A stretch of 64,000 bases of DNA from Cohnella baijiui. GTDB taxonomy: Bacteria > Bacillota > Bacilli > Paenibacillales > Paenibacillaceae. Position numbers and translations under genes: made by a program. The stretch lies in NCBI RefSeq assembly GCF_020731285.1, contig NZ_JAJFOW010000034.1:1-64000 (forward strand), read 5' to 3'. The notes under the pieces were generated by a model. That model searched no databases. It was not told the origin of the DNA and saw only the letters and a program-made list of their open reading frames with translations. Of this stretch, positions 33,634-42,282 are shown piece after piece (within the stretch, counting starts at the first letter, position 1; the number at the start of each line of letters is the position of its first letter).

Positions 33634-33823
33634 GATGAAAGGCCACCTCTGCATTCGATGATGACCTAATCATACAAAGGCCGTCGGACGATAACGATTC
33701 GCAGCCCTACGCATCCTATGTGCAGTTTTACGGAGTTCGCGGCTTCTCCTTCTTCGGGTCCGTCGATTGTCGAAACCGCTTCGATCGGTCGCCTCGATCG
33801 GATGTCCTAACCGATGCGCAACG

Positions 33824-33866
33824 CAAAAAAACCGGCCTCGAAGCGTTGTTCGCTTCGGGGCCGGTT
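33824..33866 (-). terminator. Rho-independent terminator after the second sugar-binding protein gene
   Basis: A 16-bp stem (AACCGGCCTCGAAGCG with its near-perfect complement) and a 5-base loop, followed on the minus strand by seven T. It begins 17 bases after the stop codon. Confidence 0.92.
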
Positions 33867-33882
33867 GGCGTCGGAACGTCGA

Positions 33883-35340
33883 TTATTGAACCTTGATGGA
33901 GTCGTAGAACTTCGTTTGCACCGTTTTGGCGGCGGCATCCAGCTGCGCTTTCGCGTCGGTGCCCTTTTTGGAGAACACTTCTTGAACGACATTCGTCATC
34001 GTAGCGTAGTAGTCTTGCGTGTTGAACTGCGCTTCCGGCTTGCCGTCCAGCAGCGCGACCGCGTTGGCGTCGTACTGATAGACGTTGTCGTACTTCGCGA
34101 AGAGCGCCTTCGCTTTTTGGCCGTACTCGGAATCGTCTTTGTAGTAGTTCAGCATTTGCGGCACGTAGAACTTGCCGTCCTTCTTCCGCGCTTGGATGTT
34201 CGTCTCGAGGGACTCGAGACCCTTGTCGGAGAAGTAGTCGAAGGTCGCATAGTAGAATGCGATCGCTTGCTCGTCTTTGGTGGCGTTCGGGTTGACGACG
34301 AGGAAGTCGCCGCCCAGGATGCCCGCGTGCTTGCCGCCTTTTTCGGCTGCCGGCATCGGATAGATCAGGACGTCTTCCGGCTTCATGCCGCCTTGGTTGA
34401 TCGCTTGGTCCGCGAGGTCGCTAGGTCCGGCGATCGCCATGGCCGTGCGTCCTTGCGCGAAGGCGCCGACTGCGTCGCCCCAGCCGAGCGCCCAGTCTTG
34501 CGGGATCGCGTTGGCTTCCCATTTCAGCTTTTGGTAGAATTCCATCGCTTTGACGCCGGCATCGGAATTGAACGTTGCCGTCACTTTGCCGTCCGCGACG
34601 CTCTGAATGTCGCCGCCCGCTTCGAACAGGAAGTTGGTCCAGTTCCAGCCGGCTTCGTTGCCCTTGCCCATCGGCGCGATGCCGGAGATGCCTTTGCCCG
34701 GGTCGGCGACGCCTTTGGCCGTGTTCAGCATGTCGTCCCACGTCCAGTCGTAAGCCGGCGGCGTGATGCTTTTGGCTTCGAGCATCTTCTTGTTGACGCC
34801 GGTCGCCGTGATGTAGCCTTGCTGCGCGATGCCGTACACTTTGCCGTCGAGGATGAACTGATCCTGCAGCAGCGGATTCATCTGATCTTTGAATTCGTAG
34901 TTGTTGAACAGTTCGGTGATGTCGGCCGCCCAGCCTTTTTCCGCCAGGAATTTGCCTTCGGTGGCGTACGTGTTGAACAGCGTCGGCGCTTCGTTCGCGC
35001 CCATCTTCATGCCGATTTCGTTCGGGTTGTACTGCCAGTCGCTCTTGACGATCGTCACGTTCGGGAACTTCTCGTTGAAGCGCTTGATCTTGTCGTCCTC
35101 GAGCGCCCGCAGCTCGGGCTTGTCGGGCGTCGGATAGTAGATGCTGATCGTGACCTTCTTGGAGGTCAGATCGTCCGCCGATGGAGATGCCGGCGTGCTC
35201 GCTTCCGGAGAGGAAGCCGAGGGAGAAGCGGGGGAGTTGCTTGGAGATGCGTTGCCGCCATCGTTATTTTTGCCGCCGCATGCCGTGAGTACCAAGCTGA
35301 GCGCCATGATACCGGATGCTACTGTTGTCATCTTACGCAT
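33883..35340 (-). CDS. Sugar ABC transporter substrate-binding lipoprotein
   Basis: A 485-residue family 1 solute-binding protein. The lipobox VLTAC is at residue 21, followed by an unusually long Ser/Pro/Ala tether (to about 58). The mature domain starts VTISIYYPTPDKPELRALED and contains YGIAQQGYITATGVNKKML and WTWDDMLNTAKGV. It should capture an oligosaccharide for the permease pair encoded upstream. In this operon the binding protein is the last gene, and a hairpin at 35451-35471 separates it from the permeases. ATG at 35340 follows AAGGGGAAAATCC. Confidence 0.93.
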   Translation of the reverse strand: MRKMTTVASGIMALSLVLTACGGKNNDGGNASPSNSPASPSASSPEASTPASPSADDLTSKKVTISIYYPTPDKPELRALEDDKIKRFNEKFPNVTIVKSDWQYNPNEIGMKMGANEAPTLFNTYATEGKFLAEKGWAADITELFNNYEFKDQMNPLLQDQFILDGKVYGIAQQGYITATGVNKKMLEAKSITPPAYDWTWDDMLNTAKGVADPGKGISGIAPMGKGNEAGWNWTNFLFEAGGDIQSVADGKVTATFNSDAGVKAMEFYQKLKWEANAIPQDWALGWGDAVGAFAQGRTAMAIAGPSDLADQAINQGGMKPEDVLIYPMPAAEKGGKHAGILGGDFLVVNPNATKDEQAIAFYYATFDYFSDKGLESLETNIQARKKDGKFYVPQMLNYYKDDSEYGQKAKALFAKYDNVYQYDANAVALLDGKPEAQFNTQDYYATMTNVVQEVFSKKGTDAKAQLDAAAKTVQTKFYDSIKVQ

Positions 35341-35450
35341 GGATTTTCCCCTTCTCGTTTCATGTATTTGGTTACAGGATCATCATAATGGAGCCGTTTA
35401 CATCGGACGATGTGTATTCCTATTCCGATTGTGTGCAACTTTACGATGTC

Positions 35451-35471
35451 CGCCGAACGGTCCGTTCGGCG
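35451..35471. other. Intergenic hairpin between permease and binding-protein genes
   Basis: CGCCGAACG with CCGTTCGGCG, a 9-10-bp stem without a T-run, lies between the last permease stop and the binding-protein start. Such hairpins often protect or partly terminate mRNA and so raise binding-protein levels relative to permeases; here that is inference. Confidence 0.5.
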
Positions 35472-35480
35472 AACCGGCGA

Positions 35481-36350
35481 TCAGCCTTTGATGCTGCCGA
35501 CGTTCAACCCGCGCACGATAAACCGCTGGAAGATCAGGAAGACGACGATCGGCGGGAGCATGACCATCGTCAGAATGGCGAACCGGATATTCGTCTCCAG
35601 CCGCCGCGCGTCGATGACGAGGCGCTTGATGGCGGTTGCGAGCGGATAGTGGTCGCCGCTCATGACGAGCGAAGGCCAGAACCATTCGTTCCATGCCGTG
35701 GAAAAGACGAAGATGGCGAGCGTTGCGAAGATGGGCACCGACAGCGGGAACGCGAGCTGGAAGAAGCAGCGCAGCTCGGAGGCGCCGTCGACCCGGAACG
35801 ACTCGAACAGCTCCTGGTTGATCCCGTCGAAGAAGCTCTTCAGCAGCAGCAGGTAGAACGCGTTGGCCGCCGCCGGCAGCCAGAACGCCCAGTAGGTGTT
35901 GATCATGCCGAGATCCTTCAGGTTGATGAAGTTCGGGATGATATACGTCGTCGGCGGGATGAACAGCGTCGACAGGAAGAAGTAGTATACGCCCTTGCGC
36001 ATCGGCCACTCCAGCTTGGACAGGCTGAAGGAGGCGAGGCCCGACAGGACGACCGTGACGACCATGCTCCCGGCGAAAATAAGCAGCGTATTTTTGAGAT
36101 ACTTCACCAGATCGATATACGCCCAGCCCTTTTTGTAGTTGTCGAAATGCCATTCCTGCGGCAGGAAATGCGGCGGGAACGTATTGACCTCTACGTTGGA
36201 CTTCACCCCGTTGAAGAAGGCGACGGCGATCGGATAGAGCATGGAGACGACCATGACGGCGATCATCAGCACCATCAGGATGTAGACGATTCGGTTGACC
36301 GGCTTCTTCAGATCGTAGGCGGAGATGATGCCGCGTTCCGCGGTTTTCAT
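35481..36350 (-). CDS. CUT1 sugar ABC transporter permease (second subunit)
   Basis: A 289-residue permease with six hydrophobic spans. The EAA loop is LFESFRVDGASELRCFFQLA; the usual Glu-Ala-Ala is replaced by Glu-Ser-Phe, but the DGAS core is kept. It resembles the AraQ/MalG class. Its start ATG overlaps the partner permease's stop as ATGA, so the two are translationally coupled, and GGGAGGGAACGCAGC precedes it. No ATPase gene is nearby. Confidence 0.92.
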   Translation of the reverse strand: MKTAERGIISAYDLKKPVNRIVYILMVLMIAVMVVSMLYPIAVAFFNGVKSNVEVNTFPPHFLPQEWHFDNYKKGWAYIDLVKYLKNTLLIFAGSMVVTVVLSGLASFSLSKLEWPMRKGVYYFFLSTLFIPPTTYIIPNFINLKDLGMINTYWAFWLPAAANAFYLLLLKSFFDGINQELFESFRVDGASELRCFFQLAFPLSVPIFATLAIFVFSTAWNEWFWPSLVMSGDHYPLATAIKRLVIDARRLETNIRFAILTMVMLPPIVVFLIFQRFIVRGLNVGSIKG

Positions 36351-37270
36351 GCTGCGTTCCCTCCCCTGCCCGAGATGCGGTGCTGAATGACGGCGAGTAC
36401 GCCCAGCACCAGGAACATGAGCACGCCAAGCGCCGAAGCGACGCCGTAGTTAAAGTTGTTGAAGGCGTTGCGCACGATGTACAGCGCGTACGTCAACGTG
36501 GTGTTGTTCGGTCCGCCGTCCAGCATCGCGAACTGGGATTGGAAGCCTTGGGAAGTTCCGATCAGCTGCAGCATGAACAGCAGCGCGATCTGATTGCGGA
36601 TGGACGGCAGCGTGACGTGCCAGATGCGGCTCCAGACGCCCGCTCCGTCGATCTCGGCCGCCTCGTACCAGTCCCGCGGAATGCTCATGATGGCGGCGAG
36701 ATAGATCAGCAGCGCCGACCCGAACTGCTGCCACGTCTCCATGATGACGATGGAAATCATCGACCAGCGCGTATCCGTCATGAAATTGATCGGCGTAATG
36801 CCGAGCCAGCTGAGCGTGGCGTTAAACGGTCCGACCGGATCGTACAGCCATCTCCACAGACCGTATAGGACGACGACCGGCACGACATAGGGCAAATAGG
36901 CCGCGATCCGCGCAAAGCCCTGAAACCGCTTGAGCTCCGAAATCGAGATCGCGAACAGGATCGGCACCCAGAACCCGATGACGATACAGAGGCCCATATA
37001 ATATAACGTGTTCTTAACGGCCTTCCAGACGTCGGGGTCTTTGAAAATATACTTGTAGTTGTCGACGCCGACGTAGCTGTTGCCTTTGACGAAGTCGACA
37101 TGGTAAAAGCTGAAGACGATCCCCTTGACGATCGGCATCCAGAGGAAGACGAGAAAGATCGCGACGGAAGGAAGCACGAATGCGTATCCCCAGAAGTATC
37201 TTCTCCATCTCCCCCTCGCCCGCGACGGCTCCGCGGCGAGCGGGCGTGCGGAAACGGTCGTTTGATTCAT
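36347..37270 (-). CDS. CUT1 sugar ABC transporter permease (first subunit)
   Basis: A 307-residue permease. A charged N-terminal tail is followed by six spans (first FWGYAFVLPSVAIFLVFLW) and the EAA loop WYEAAEIDGAGVWSRIWHVT. It is the first gene of the permease pair/binding-protein operon. The two-component system that probably controls it is encoded directly upstream on the same strand, separated by 129 bases in which no T-run terminator was recognised. Confidence 0.92.
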   Translation of the reverse strand: MNQTTVSARPLAAEPSRARGRWRRYFWGYAFVLPSVAIFLVFLWMPIVKGIVFSFYHVDFVKGNSYVGVDNYKYIFKDPDVWKAVKNTLYYMGLCIVIGFWVPILFAISISELKRFQGFARIAAYLPYVVPVVVLYGLWRWLYDPVGPFNATLSWLGITPINFMTDTRWSMISIVIMETWQQFGSALLIYLAAIMSIPRDWYEAAEIDGAGVWSRIWHVTLPSIRNQIALLFMLQLIGTSQGFQSQFAMLDGGPNNTTLTYALYIVRNAFNNFNYGVASALGVLMFLVLGVLAVIQHRISGRGGNAA

Positions 37271-37399
37271 ACGGTCTCCCTCATTCCTTTTCTATCGGTC
37301 CATTTCCATTGTAGGAAAAGGCGGAAGACGTGAACATGTGCGTATCTATGGGGATCGTGAGCGATATTACGGTGCGCGTCCTCCCCGCAGCCGGCTGCC

Positions 37400-38722
37400 C
37401 TATTTCTTCAGCTCGCTGGGGCTTACGCCGTAGTATTTCTTGAATATTTTGCTAAAATGTTCCGGCGATTCGTAGCCGACGCGCTCCGCGATTTCGTACC
37501 GGCGGAGATCGGTCTGCTGAAGAAGGCGCTTGCTCTCCTCCATTCGCAGCTTGATGACGTACTCCCACAGATTGAAGCCCGTGTTCTTTTTGAACAGATA
37601 GCTCAAATAGTTGGGGCTGACGTGGTTGCGCTGGGCGACCTCGTGGAGGGTCAGTCCCTTCTGCGCGTAGTTCGTCTGGATATACTCCATCGCCTTGTCG
37701 ACGATCTGGTTGTTCTGCTCGGTCAACTCCTCCTCCGTCGGCTCCGCGCCGAACAGATTCCACTTGAAGTCGCCGTAGTAGAAGACGAAATGGTCCTTGT
37801 GCTCCCGGTTCCAAAGGATCGCCTTTCGGGCCTGCTCGTTCAGCGCGGGCAAAAAGCCGGCCCCCTTCAAAATCTGGCTGATGCCGACCACGCAGGGCAA
37901 GTCCAAATACTTGTTGATATTGTGATGAAGGCTGCGGCCGATCATCTCGAGCTGGTTGATCTTGTCGACGCTCGAGTCGCCGTAGGCTGCCTCGTCCCAC
38001 TCGACGAGGATGCTGATTTCCCGGCCGGGAGAATAGAACGCGGTATGGTTCCATTCCTTGCCGAGCAGCTCGCTGACGATATTGAGCGCCGCGTACCGCA
38101 TCAGCTCCTCGTCGCCCGCCTGCAAGCGTCTGCTCGCCGATGCGGAATCTAAGTCCAGTTTCACCTTGATCAGCGCGAAGTAGGGACCATGGAGCCCGAG
38201 CGCCGCGAGCTCCGACGCCTCCGGCTCCGGACTTTCGCCTTCGGCTCCGAGAAGACGATTCAGCCGCTCCATCTTCTGCGGCTTCGGCGCCTCCATCTGG
38301 AAGTGCTCCCGCAGTTGGGACATGTATTCGTCCTCGGCAGGGATCGGCTTATCCATATGAAGCAGCACGTTGCGCACCGAGTCGAGGAATTGTTCGCTCT
38401 TGAGCGGCTTGATCAGGTAATCCTTCGCCCCGAGCCGGATGGCGAGCTGCGCGTACTGGAACGTCTCGTGTGCGGAAATGATGATCGCCTGCACCCAGGG
38501 CTTGATGATTTTGGCCTGGTGCATCAGCTCGATGCCGTTCATGGCGCCCATCTGGATATCGGTCACGAGCAGGTCGATGTCTTCGATCCGGAGGTAGTCC
38601 AGCGCCTCGTGGCCGCTGTGCGCGGTAAAGATCTGGCCGATATTGAGGCCCGACGTCTGAAGCAGATTGGCGAGCCCGCGGCAGATAAGCGGTTCGTCGT
38701 CGACGATCAGGATGTTGTACAT
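37400..38722 (-). CDS. Response regulator with AraC-type DNA-binding domain
   Basis: A 440-residue regulator of the YesN type. The receiver domain (1-120) has the acidic pair DDE, the phosphorylatable Asp55 in LLVTDIQMG, and the Lys in KDYLIKPL. A variable middle segment is followed by two AraC helix-turn-helices at the C-terminus (GLTLHEVAQRNHVSPNYLSY and EIAERVGYESPEHFSKIFKK). It should activate the neighbouring sugar-import operon after phosphorylation by the kinase encoded just upstream, whose stop is 5 bases before this gene's start. ATG at 38722 follows GAGGAGGATTAACGAGC. Confidence 0.95.
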   Translation of the reverse strand: MYNILIVDDEPLICRGLANLLQTSGLNIGQIFTAHSGHEALDYLRIEDIDLLVTDIQMGAMNGIELMHQAKIIKPWVQAIIISAHETFQYAQLAIRLGAKDYLIKPLKSEQFLDSVRNVLLHMDKPIPAEDEYMSQLREHFQMEAPKPQKMERLNRLLGAEGESPEPEASELAALGLHGPYFALIKVKLDLDSASASRRLQAGDEELMRYAALNIVSELLGKEWNHTAFYSPGREISILVEWDEAAYGDSSVDKINQLEMIGRSLHHNINKYLDLPCVVGISQILKGAGFLPALNEQARKAILWNREHKDHFVFYYGDFKWNLFGAEPTEEELTEQNNQIVDKAMEYIQTNYAQKGLTLHEVAQRNHVSPNYLSYLFKKNTGFNLWEYVIKLRMEESKRLLQQTDLRRYEIAERVGYESPEHFSKIFKKYYGVSPSELKK

Positions 38723-38727
38723 GCTCG

Positions 38728-40563
38728 TTAATCCTCCTCTGGATCGGTTTGCGCCCGGATCGGAAGCGCGATCGTGACGATCGTGCCGCCGCCTTCCCCC
38801 GGCCCGTAATGTAGGCCGTAGGAGGGGCCGAAATGCAGCTGGATGCGCTGGTGGACGTTGCGGATGCCATAGCCCGTTTTCGGCTGTTCTTGGTCAGCCG
38901 ACAAGGTGCGAACGATCGCCTCGTAGTCCACTTCCTTGTAGCCGTTGTCCGCGATCCGGATGACGATGCGGTCCGTTTCGCTGCGGGCGGTCACGGCGAT
39001 CTCGCCGTCCTCGCCCATGTTCCGGACGCCGTGGATGATCGCGTTCTCGATGAGCGGCTGCAGGGTAATTTTCGGAATGAGATTGTCCAGCGTGTCCTCC
39101 GCCAGATCCCACGTCACTTTGAACTCGTACTCGTACCGCTTTTGCTGGAGATTCATATAAGCCTCCGCATGCTCCAGCTCCTCCGAGAGCGGGATAAGCT
39201 CCCTGCCTCGGCTCAGCGCGATGCGCATCAGCGTGGCGAGCTCCTTGATCATCTCCGCCGATTGCGAGTTGCCCTCCAGCGCGCTTTTCCAGTAGATGCT
39301 CTCCAGCGTGTTGTACAGCAGGTGGGGATTGATCTGCTGATAGAGCACCTGCAGCTCGATCTCCTTTTGCTTGATCTCCATCAAATAGCGGTCTTCGATG
39401 AGCGAGTTCATGCGCCTCGCCATCCCGTGCACCGCATGGATCAGTACGCCGACCTCGTCGTTGCGTCCGTTCTCCACGCGGTCCGGCACTTTTTTGCCCG
39501 GCTCGTAAGCGCGGGTAAACACGGCCAGACGCTGCATCGGCGTGAGCAGCGACCGCCAGAAATACGCCATGACGGCGAGCCCGAACAGGAAGTAAACGGC
39601 GGAGATCAGTTGGATGACCTGCTTGAGCTCGCTCGACTGCTGAAGCATCGACCGGATCGGGATTTTATATATGAGCTTCTGCTGGGACGCATAGTGATAG
39701 TGCTCGACGTAGATATAGCTCGAATCGATGACGTCCACGGTGCCTTCGGGGTCGTCCCCGGTGACCAGATTGGCCGGCAGCTCCAGCGTGTTGCCGATTT
39801 TGGAGGTCGAAGAGGCGAGCACGCGGTTGTCGTAGTCGGTCAGATAGATCTCGCCTTCGTCCGGCAGGGAGACGGGCTGCAGCGACTGTTCGATCTTCTT
39901 GTTCATGTTCGTGGCGACCAGGACGCCGATCGTTTTGTTGCCCTGCACCGTGCTGTTGACCGCGCGGATGTAGCCGAGCGTATTTTTGACGGAAGCGGAG
40001 CTGAGCTCCTTCACCAGCTTCAGGTAGCCTCTGCCCTTGAGCTCGGTCGCTTCGTCGATCCATTCGGGCTTCGTCTCGTCCGAGTAGAAGAAGACGCCGC
40101 CGTTTTTGTACTTGGACTGCGGGATCGGGGCGAACGGATACTGGCCGTCCGGGTCGTAGATGTAGAGGTAGTAATATACCGCTTCGCCGCCCGTCATCCC
40201 GAGCGAATAGTTATTCAGCAGCCGGTCGGCCGCTTGGTACTGCTTGACCCGGTCGAACGTCTCGTCCGGGTCGTCCGGGAGGTCGAACGGCTCTACCTGA
40301 TGCTGCAGGCTCTGCGTCACCGGATTTTGGATGATCGTCGTCATGATCCGGCTGATCGTATCGATATCTCGGGCAATGAGCGAGAAATTCTGCTTGTTCA
40401 GCTCCGCGTATGCGTTCGTCACATGACGTTTGAGAATTTCTTCGGCTCTCGTATTGGCGTACCAGTTCAGCAAAATGACCGGGCTGACCAGCACGAAAAA
40501 CAATAGGATGAGTTGGTGCTTGACGCGCATGCGGGTCAGCGGGTTGGTCATTTTGATCTTCAA
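38728..40563 (-). CDS. Membrane sensor histidine kinase (YesM type)
   Basis: A kinase of about 611 residues. An N-terminal span, an extracellular sensor of about 250 residues, a second span (about 290-315), a HAMP-like linker (VFTRAYEPGKKVPDRVENGR region), the His_kinase motif QQINPHLLYNTLESIYWKSA with the phospho-accepting His, and an HATPase domain (PLIENAIIHGVRNMG, IRIADNGY, GYGIRNVHQRIQ) are visible. The frame runs up to ATGs at 40599 and 40590, neither with a ribosome site; TTG at 40563 has GGAGGGG six bases upstream and is preferred. Partner of the AraC-type regulator that follows. Sensing likely involves a sugar or the binding protein of the adjacent importer. Confidence 0.9.
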   Translation of the reverse strand: MKIKMTNPLTRMRVKHQLILLFFVLVSPVILLNWYANTRAEEILKRHVTNAYAELNKQNFSLIARDIDTISRIMTTIIQNPVTQSLQHQVEPFDLPDDPDETFDRVKQYQAADRLLNNYSLGMTGGEAVYYYLYIYDPDGQYPFAPIPQSKYKNGGVFFYSDETKPEWIDEATELKGRGYLKLVKELSSASVKNTLGYIRAVNSTVQGNKTIGVLVATNMNKKIEQSLQPVSLPDEGEIYLTDYDNRVLASSTSKIGNTLELPANLVTGDDPEGTVDVIDSSYIYVEHYHYASQQKLIYKIPIRSMLQQSSELKQVIQLISAVYFLFGLAVMAYFWRSLLTPMQRLAVFTRAYEPGKKVPDRVENGRNDEVGVLIHAVHGMARRMNSLIEDRYLMEIKQKEIELQVLYQQINPHLLYNTLESIYWKSALEGNSQSAEMIKELATLMRIALSRGRELIPLSEELEHAEAYMNLQQKRYEYEFKVTWDLAEDTLDNLIPKITLQPLIENAIIHGVRNMGEDGEIAVTARSETDRIVIRIADNGYKEVDYEAIVRTLSADQEQPKTGYGIRNVHQRIQLHFGPSYGLHYGPGEGGGTIVTIALPIRAQTDPEED

Positions 40564-40832
40564 GGCGAGCCCCTCCGGCGTCATGGGCATGATGAACAAG
40601 GTAAGCGCTTGCGTCGCGGTCCGACCGGACCGGCGCGCCCGCTAGCAACCGTGCCATTAGTATTAGGGAAGCGCGGCGGTCCCGCCAGCGCCGATCGCAA
40701 ACATCGTACAATCACGCCTAAAATGCGTGGATACGCACACCTTTAGGCATATTGTCGCCCTCCTATTCTATCACCATCGCCGCTTTCGTGGTTAGACAAA
40801 CTGTGTACGCGTATCCCTTGATGGGGGACGAA
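40564..40832. other. Upstream region of the two-component operon
   Basis: Contains no gene. A cre-like palindrome AAGCGCTT lies at about 40603-40610, close to the kinase start, with several mismatches to the full consensus. No confident -35/-10 pair was found. Confidence 0.35.
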
Positions 40833-40948
40833 AAAATGCTCCTACTACGCCACCAAAGCCGCGCCTCTCTCGCTAGTTGGAGCAAAATGCTCCTACGATG
40901 CCTCCGATGCAGCGCTCACCGCGCCAGTTGAAGCAAAACGCTCGTAAG
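40833..40948. repeat. 51-bp tandem repeat, 2.3 degenerate copies
   Basis: Units start at 40833, 40884 and 40935, exactly 51 bases apart, each beginning AAAA(T/C)GCTC. The junction contains the short palindrome GGAGC...GCTCC. Copies 1 and 2 differ at many positions in the middle but keep their ends. The period is the same as in the large array 113 bases to the right. Confidence 0.72.
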
Positions 40949-40977
40949 CCCAAAAAAGTAGCCTCTCTTCAATGTCA

Positions 40978-41004
40978 AATAAGCCCCCGACAGGGGGGCT
41001 TATT
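40978..41004. terminator. Perfect hairpin, possible bidirectional terminator
   Basis: AATAAGCCCCC-GACA-GGGGGGCTTATT forms an 11-bp stem or longer. The flanking T-content is poor. It sits between the two 51-bp repeat tracts, more than 750 bases downstream of the DinB gene, so it is not clearly tied to a gene. Confidence 0.5.
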
Positions 41005-41060
41005 CGGATCGGGGCGGTGAGGGCGAAGTGGGTACACATCGGGATCAGATGACACTTATA

Positions 41061-41722
41061 CGCCCATGTGCAGTAAAATCTTCCGTACATCCGGGGCAAA
41101 CGACGCTTGAACGCCCATGTGCAGTAAAATTCTCCGCACATCCGGGCCAAACGATGTTTGAACGCCCATGAGCAGTAAAATCTTCCGCACATCCGGGTCA
41201 GACGACGCTTGAACGCCCATGAGCAGTAAAATCTTCCACACATCCGGGCCAAACGACGCTTGAACGCCCATGTGCAGTAAAATTCTCCGCACATCCGGGC
41301 CAAACGACGCTTGAACGCCCATGAGCAGTAAAATCTTCCGCACATCTGGGCCAAACGATGCTTGAACGCCCATGAGCAGTAAAATGTTCCGCACATCCGG
41401 GTTAGACGACGCTTGAACGCCCATGAGCAGTAAAATTCTCCGTACATCCGGATAGTCGATGCTTGAACGCCCATGAGCAGTAAAATCTTCCGTACATCCG
41501 GGCCAAACGACGCTTGAACGCCCATGAGCAGTAAAATTCTCCGTACATCCGGATCAGTCGATGCTTGAACGCCCATGAGCAGTAAAATGTTCCGCACATC
41601 CGGGCCAAACGACGCTTGAACGCCCATGTGCAGTAAAATCTTCCGCACATCCGGGCCAAACGACGCTTGAACGCCCATGTGCAGTAAAATCTTCCGCACA
41701 TCCGGGCCAAACGACGCTGGAT
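41061..41722. repeat. Array of 13 tandem 51-bp repeats
   Basis: Units begin CGCCCATG(T/A)G at 41061, 41112, 41163, 41214, 41265, 41316, 41367, 41418, 41468, 41519, 41570, 41621 and 41672. All are 51 bases except the eighth, which is 50. A partial unit precedes the first. Copies are 85-100% alike with recurring variants (CATGTGCAG or CATGAGCAG; CTTCCGCAC, TCTCCGTAC or GTTCCGCAC). The unit contains no stop codon in several frames and 51 is divisible by 3, so long frames run through it, encoding 17-residue repeats such as GVQASFGPDVRKILLHM on the minus strand. There is no spacer diversity, so it is not a CRISPR. It lies between the DinB gene and the two-component operon. Confidence 0.95.
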
Positions 41723-41771
41723 CGTCCATCTACGTCCCGCTCCCGCGCCGGTTGATCGGCGGCCAGGGCGC

Positions 41772-42230
41772 TTAGCGATCTCCGAAAATTTGCCGGAGAT
41801 GATGCTTCAGATGATCGACGTAATCTTCGAAGAGCCATCCCAGCGCAACGATCGTCCCGTCCGGTAGCCGGCAAGGACGCGCCAACTGATCGTTGCTCAG
41901 ACCTTGGACGACGCGGACGACCGAGCCGTTCAAGGCGCTCCACAACGCCAGGACTTCTTCGACGCTTGCCGCTTCGCCGTACCGCTGGACGGCCACCCAA
42001 GCCTCCTGGTCGTAAGGCTCGATCGGCAGCGGACCCGGCGCCAGCGATGCGCCTTTTACGAAGCGCGCCAAGTTGTTGACGGCCGAATCGCACAGGTGGC
42101 CGAGGATTTGCAGCCGGGACCATTTGCCCGGCGCGCGGGGCTGCGTCGCCTCCTCCGCGGTCAGCGCGCGAAAATCCTCGGGCACGCTTCGCAGCAAGCT
42201 ATCCAATGGAGCGGTCGTTTCAAGCGACAT
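41772..42230 (-). CDS. DinB-superfamily protein
   Basis: A 152-residue four-helix-bundle protein. The first metal-site histidine is in QILGHLCDSAVNNLARF, and the pair at the C-terminus is in DYVDHLKHHLRQIFG, the usual three-histidine arrangement of DinB/YfiT-like thiol S-transferases and damage-inducible proteins. No substrate can be named. The ATG at 42230 follows GAAGGAGGCGAGCGC; the 50-residue longer frame overlaps the next gene and is rejected. It follows the PHP phosphatase by 52 bases on the same strand. The repeat array begins 49 bases after its stop. Confidence 0.85.
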   Translation of the reverse strand: MSLETTAPLDSLLRSVPEDFRALTAEEATQPRAPGKWSRLQILGHLCDSAVNNLARFVKGASLAPGPLPIEPYDQEAWVAVQRYGEAASVEEVLALWSALNGSVVRVVQGLSNDQLARPCRLPDGTIVALGWLFEDYVDHLKHHLRQIFGDR

Positions 42231-42282
42231 GCGCTCGCCTCCTTCGGTCATTGTTCGTAACCGGCGCAGCGTACGATCGCGC

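Noticed and set aside
41061..41722. CRISPR array
   Set aside because: Units are contiguous with no variable spacers, and no cas genes are present.
40893..41729. Long frames through the 51-bp array that would encode 17-residue repeat proteins
   Set aside because: They exist because 51 is a multiple of three and the unit lacks stops; several frames are open at once, a 50-bp unit shifts the frame, and there is no ribosome site or signal sequence.
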